Shown here in pieces: positions 5,992-8,940 of a DNA stretch of 8,940 nucleotides. Under the pieces are notes generated by a model. The model saw only the letters and a program-made list of their open reading frames with translations. It ran no database searches and was not told the origin of the DNA. This DNA comes from Bacillota bacterium. Its GTDB lineage: Bacteria; Bacillota; Clostridia; Peptostreptococcales; Anaerovoracaceae. How positions within the stretch are numbered: the first letter of the stretch is position 1; the number at the start of each line of letters is the position of its first letter. The translations under genes were made by a program, and so were the position numbers. The stretch spans positions 1 to 8,940 of the forward strand of contig JAFYKS010000061.1 of the NCBI GenBank assembly GCA_017537495.1. The letters run 5' to 3'.

Positions 5992-6624
5992 TTAGGAGTA
6001 ATAATCGTCTCTGTTATAATCATAGTCACTGCTCATTCCGTAATCTTCCTGGGCAGCTTCTTCATATGCCGCATTGGCTTCTTCTTCCAGTTCTGCAGCA
6101 ACCAGATCCCCGAAATTCATGATATATTCATCCAGCTTGTAATCCAGACATTCACTGTAATCGTATTCGAATTTTTCTCTCGTCAGATTTTCAGAACGTG
6201 CCAGAGTCACAGCATCACGAACCGGAAGAACCTGTTCTTCCCCTGTCAGTACGGAAGTACAGTATACACGGCTCTCCACAGAATACCAGATACGGAACCG
6301 TTCAATTTCTTCGGTCAGGTTGGACAGTAAATCCTCTTCGTCACAGTTGCGTGCAAGACCCATGAGTGCAAATTTAATACGTTCCAGCACACCATATGCT
6401 TCTGCTGCATCTCCCGGCAGGAAATCGGTCATTTCCTCGAAATAATTGTGAATCAGTTCAGCCAGGGACTTTTTATCCACACCTTCCAGCAGCTGTGCCA
6501 GAGTCTGGTCGTCAATCTCGTCTTCACATTCCAGCAGTGCTGCCAGATTTTCAAAATACTGAAAATCAGCAGGAACATCGATATCCAGCAATTCATACAA
6601 TTCTTTTTTAGTCAGGTAATCCAT
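5992..6624 (-). CDS. Acidic hypothetical protein downstream of murI
   Basis: A 210-residue protein that I cannot assign to a family. It has no signal peptide or membrane span, so it should be cytoplasmic. It is strongly acidic throughout, and residues 1-115 look mostly helical (KKELYELLD, LAALLE, TLAQLLEGVDKKSLAELI). A central part (about 112-150) looks more mixed. The last helical stretch AAELEEEANAAYEEAAQ (176-192) leads into a short tail (193-210) made almost only of Asp, Tyr, Ser and Asn. The start is secure: AAAGGAG at 6631-6637 lies six bases before the ATG. The murI stop is only 19 bases upstream, so the two are almost certainly cotranscribed. The context does not reveal a role, and a link to cell-wall synthesis is a guess from position. 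Confidence 0.85.
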   Translation of the reverse strand: MDYLTKKELYELLDIDVPADFQYFENLAALLECEDEIDDQTLAQLLEGVDKKSLAELIHNYFEEMTDFLPGDAAEAYGVLERIKFALMGLARNCDEEDLLSNLTEEIERFRIWYSVESRVYCTSVLTGEEQVLPVRDAVTLARSENLTREKFEYDYSECLDYKLDEYIMNFGDLVAAELEEEANAAYEEAAQEDYGMSSDYDYNRDDYYS

Positions 6625-6643
6625 GGTTGTCTCCTTTGTATAA

Positions 6644-7456
6644 TTATAAATCCAGATTTTTGAACTTTAAGATTAAATCAGACTTTTCTGTCTTCAGAAT
6701 GTTTTGAATCATGTTTACGAAATTTTCAGAAAGGTCGCTGGCATAGAACACATTTTCACGGTCATTATTTACCGCCAGCATGTCCTTTTCCTTCAGAACC
6801 TGGTGGATTCTGGCCACAATTTCGTAAGATGGATTCACAATCTGCAGATCAGGATAAAGTCTCAGAATATTTTTTCTGATAAGCGGATAATGGGTGCAGC
6901 CCAAAACCAGAGTATCGATATCATTCTCTTTAATAAAATCATCCATATAGTGACGGATGGTAAGATTCATGATTTCGTTATCGATAATTCCCTCTTCGAT
7001 GAGAGGTACGAAAGCAGGTGTAGCCATAGTATGTACATTAAGTCCCGGATGGCGTTCATCAATAGATTCAGTATACACACCACTGGCAATGGTCACCTTG
7101 GTAGCGATAATACCAATATTATTCTCCTCTGTGCAGATATCAGCAATCCTCTGTGCTGCAGGATTGATAATACCCAGAATCGGAATATTCGGGAATCTCC
7201 GCTGCAGTTCCGGCAGACAGGTTGCACTGATGGTATTGCAGGCAATTACCATCATCTTTACATCCTTTGAAGCAAGAAAATCCGCAATCTGATTGGTATA
7301 GGCCTTTACCGTGGAAATCGCCTTGGAACCGTATGGTGTACGGGCTGTATCTCCAAAATAGATGACCCTTTCTTCAGGCAGTTCATGAAACAGGTTCGGA
7401 ATACAGGTAAGTCCCCCCAGACCCGAGTCAAAAACACCAATTGATCTGTTATCCAT
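6644..7456 (-). CDS. murI: Glutamate racemase
   Basis: A 270-residue cytoplasmic enzyme that interconverts L- and D-glutamate without cofactor, providing D-glutamate for the peptidoglycan stem peptide. All the family landmarks are present at the expected places: IGVFDSGLGGLT (D10, S11), YFGDTARTPYG (33-43), the first catalytic cysteine in IACNTISA (C73), and the second in LGCTHYPL (C187, H189). The region usually written CPLFVPL reads TPAFVPLIEEG here (146-156), a mild substitution. Length is normal. The ATG has GAAAGGA ten bases upstream. Transcription probably starts near 7502 from the bidirectional promoter shared with pepF. The gene leads a chain of closely spaced minus-strand genes: the 210-residue protein, the cysteine-rich peptide, rarD and the YkvI-MBL fusion. 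Confidence 0.97.
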   Translation of the reverse strand: MDNRSIGVFDSGLGGLTCIPNLFHELPEERVIYFGDTARTPYGSKAISTVKAYTNQIADFLASKDVKMMVIACNTISATCLPELQRRFPNIPILGIINPAAQRIADICTEENNIGIIATKVTIASGVYTESIDERHPGLNVHTMATPAFVPLIEEGIIDNEIMNLTIRHYMDDFIKENDIDTLVLGCTHYPLIRKNILRLYPDLQIVNPSYEIVARIHQVLKEKDMLAVNNDRENVFYASDLSENFVNMIQNILKTEKSDLILKFKNLDL

Positions 7457-7479
7457 TTATATAAAATCCTTTCAATGCT

Positions 7480-7508
7480 TTGTAAATTTCACTGTTTTAT
7501 GGTATACT
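7480..7508 (+). promoter_or_regulatory. pepF promoter
   Basis: TTGTAA (7480-7485, four of six matches to TTGACA) lies 17 bases upstream of TATACT (7503-7508). The -10 is extended by TGG directly before it (7500-7502). Transcription would start near 7515, giving a leader of about 40 bases before the pepF ATG. The -10 box overlaps the left arm of the inverted repeat at 7495-7522. Confidence 0.75.
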
Positions 7509-7522
7509 ATTTTACCATAAAA
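7495..7522. repeat. Perfect 10-bp inverted repeat spanning the divergent promoters
   Basis: TTTTATGGTA (7495-7504) is exactly repeated in inverted form as TACCATAAAA (7513-7522), with eight bases between. Each arm supplies the TGGTA that begins an extended -10 box, one for each direction. The symmetry may therefore be that of a bidirectional promoter, or of an operator for a dimeric regulator, or both. Confidence 0.8.
7509..7517 (-). promoter_or_regulatory. murI promoter, extended -10
   Basis: On the minus strand these bases read TGGTAAAAT: a TAAAAT -10 (7509-7514) with the TGn extension. The -35 position (7532-7537) reads TAGATT, only three of six matches, so the extension probably carries the promoter. 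The start would be near 7502, about 45 bases before the murI ATG. The hexamer abuts the pepF -10 (7503-7508), so polymerase can occupy only one direction at a time. Confidence 0.6.
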
Positions 7523-7554
7523 GAAGAATTTAATCTACAGTTATGGAGGGGAAA

Positions 7555-8940
7555 ATGGCTGATAAAAATCTGAAACAGCGAAATGAAATCGCAAATGAAT
7601 ATAAATGGGACATCGAAGCGATGTATCCGGACGAATCTCAGTGGGAGCGCGACATGGACGAATGTATGTCCCTGGCTTCTGACTTTGCAAAATATGACGG
7701 TCATCTGACCGAATCTTCCCGGACTTTAGCGGACGCACTGAAGCTGCGCGATCAGATCTGGCTGAAGCTGGAGCACGCATTCGTATATGCACACATGAAA
7801 AAGGACGAGGACAACCGTGTGGATAAATATCAGGCAATGGACGACAAATGCGGTTCTGTTATCGCAAGAGTCAGCGCTGCCATGAGCTTCTTCACCCCGC
7901 AGCTTTTAGAAACTCCGGAAGAAAAGATTTTGGGGTATATCGAAGAGGAACCGGAACTGAAGACTTACGAATTCATGCTGAAGGATACCCTGAGAGAAAA
8001 AGCTCATATTCTCACTGCTGCCGAAGAAAACCTGCTGGCACAGATGAGTGAAGTTCTCGGTGCGACCAACGATGTTTTTAATATGCTGAATAATGCAGAC
8101 ATGACGTTTGGCACCATAAATGACGAAAACGGTGAAGAGGTTACCCTGACCCACGGCAACTATATCGCGTTCATGCACAGCCATGACCGTGATGTGCGCC
8201 AGGCTGCATTTACCAATATGTATGATGCATACAAGGCTCTGATTAACACCCTTGCCACCAACTACAACTATAATGTGAAGACCGATGTGGTTTCTGCACG
8301 TATCCGCAAATACGAGTCTTCCCGTCAGGCGGCCCTTTCCGGCGGCAATATCCCGGAAGAAGTTTACGACCGCCTCATCGAAACGGTTCATGAATACCTG
8401 CCGGTGCTCCACCGCTACATCGAACTCCGTAAGAAAGTTCTGGGCGTGGATGAACTGAAGATGTACGATATTTACGTACCGATGGTGAAACTGCCGAAGA
8501 AGGATATTCCATATGAAGAGGCCATCGAAATGATGAAGGAAGGTCTGGCACCTCTCGGTGAAGAATACGTTTCTACCCTGCAGAAAGGCGTAGATGAACG
8601 CTGGATGGACGTTTACGAAAACCAGGGCAAGACTTCCGGAGCTTACTCCTTCGGTTCCTATGACAGCAAACCTTACGTACTGCTGAACTACACCGATACT
8701 CTCAATGATGTATTTACCATCGTTCACGAAATGGGTCACTCCATGCATTCCTGGTATACCCGCGCAAACCAGCCGTTCATCTACGGTGACCACTCCATCT
8801 TCACCGCAGAAGTGGCTTCCACAGTTAACGAATCCCTGCTGATTCAGCACCTTCTGGAAAAAGAAACCGATCCGGAAATGAAAAAGTATCTGCTGAATCA
8901 CTATATTGAAGACTTCCGTACTACTCTCTTCCGCCAGACC
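7555..8940 (+). CDS. pepF: Oligoendopeptidase F, M3 family (partial, 3' end beyond window)
   Basis: The first 462 codons of a zinc oligopeptidase of family M3B, usually about 600 residues long, so roughly the last quarter is missing. It cleaves short peptides in the cytoplasm. The N-terminal PepF-type helical domain covers about residues 1-200 (KWDIEAMYPDESQWERD near the start). The M3 catalytic domain follows. The zinc site is H391-E-M-G-H395, and the third ligand is E419 in FTAEVAS, 28 residues after the first histidine as expected for the family. AYSFGSYDSKPYVLLNY (about 363-379) precedes it. I chose the ATG at 7555 because GGAGG ends five bases before it. An in-frame ATG at 7543 would overlap that site, and a stop lies in frame at 7531. 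It is transcribed divergently from murI, and no frameshift is visible. Confidence 0.96.
   Translation, partial: MADKNLKQRNEIANEYKWDIEAMYPDESQWERDMDECMSLASDFAKYDGHLTESSRTLADALKLRDQIWLKLEHAFVYAHMKKDEDNRVDKYQAMDDKCGSVIARVSAAMSFFTPQLLETPEEKILGYIEEEPELKTYEFMLKDTLREKAHILTAAEENLLAQMSEVLGATNDVFNMLNNADMTFGTINDENGEEVTLTHGNYIAFMHSHDRDVRQAAFTNMYDAYKALINTLATNYNYNVKTDVVSARIRKYESSRQAALSGGNIPEEVYDRLIETVHEYLPVLHRYIELRKKVLGVDELKMYDIYVPMVKLPKKDIPYEEAIEMMKEGLAPLGEEYVSTLQKGVDERWMDVYENQGKTSGAYSFGSYDSKPYVLLNYTDTLNDVFTIVHEMGHSMHSWYTRANQPFIYGDHSIFTAEVASTVNESLLIQHLLEKETDPEMKKYLLNHYIEDFRTTLFRQT

Noticed and set aside
6704..7270. A 188-codon open frame on the plus strand opposite murI
   Set aside because: Antisense to the MurI catalytic regions, and no ribosome binding site or domain was seen.
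7906..8901. A 331-codon open frame on the minus strand opposite pepF
   Set aside because: It lies wholly opposite a clear M3 peptidase with an intact zinc site. Its translation is Phe/His/Val-rich with no recognisable domain, as expected for an antisense shadow.
1..8940. Defence island, CRISPR, prophage, insertion sequence or biosynthetic cluster
   Set aside because: No repeat array, integrase, transposase, phage gene or biosynthetic enzyme is seen. The genes are housekeeping, transport and hydrolase types.

Overview
The window looks like an ordinary chromosomal stretch of a low-to-moderate-GC Firmicute, most likely an anaerobic clostridial (Eubacteriales-type) bacterium. This rests on strong AGGAGG-type ribosome binding sites, AT-rich leaders with extended -10 boxes, and the gene families present: YkvI-like transporter, M3 oligoendopeptidase F, MurI, and a PM20D2/AbgB-like M20 hydrolase. 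I see no rRNA, tRNA, CRISPR, insertion sequence or phage gene, and the lineage call is inference only.

Layout. Seven genes lie on the minus strand and one partial gene on the plus strand. From about 7510, two promoters diverge from a perfect 10-bp inverted repeat. Rightward is pepF (oligoendopeptidase F, cut by the window end). Leftward is a chain of closely spaced genes: murI (glutamate racemase), an acidic 210-aa protein of unknown function, a 66-aa cysteine-rich single-span membrane peptide, rarD (DMT-family permease), and a TTG-started 669-aa fusion of a YkvI-like permease with a metallo-beta-lactamase-fold hydrolase. Near 2770, tandem extended -10 boxes begin a second unit: an M20 amidohydrolase followed by an MFS transporter, ending in a strong intrinsic terminator at 44-90. 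A further leftward promoter seems to sit at 22-30 for a gene beyond the edge.

How the genes relate. murI supplies D-glutamate for peptidoglycan. The genes behind it are not obviously in that pathway and may only share its transcript. The M20 hydrolase/MFS pair suggests hydrolysis of an amide or dipeptide plus import or export of a related small molecule; the substrate is unknown. RarD and the YkvI-MBL fusion overlap by 8 bases and are probably translationally coupled.

Most unusual points: the transporter-hydrolase fusion; a terminator-like hairpin with a seven-U run inside the first codons of that fusion gene; the 66-aa peptide with nine cysteines in its first 29 residues; and the symmetric bidirectional promoter between murI and pepF. 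I found no defence or mobile system. Apart from these points the region looks like housekeeping and transport genes.
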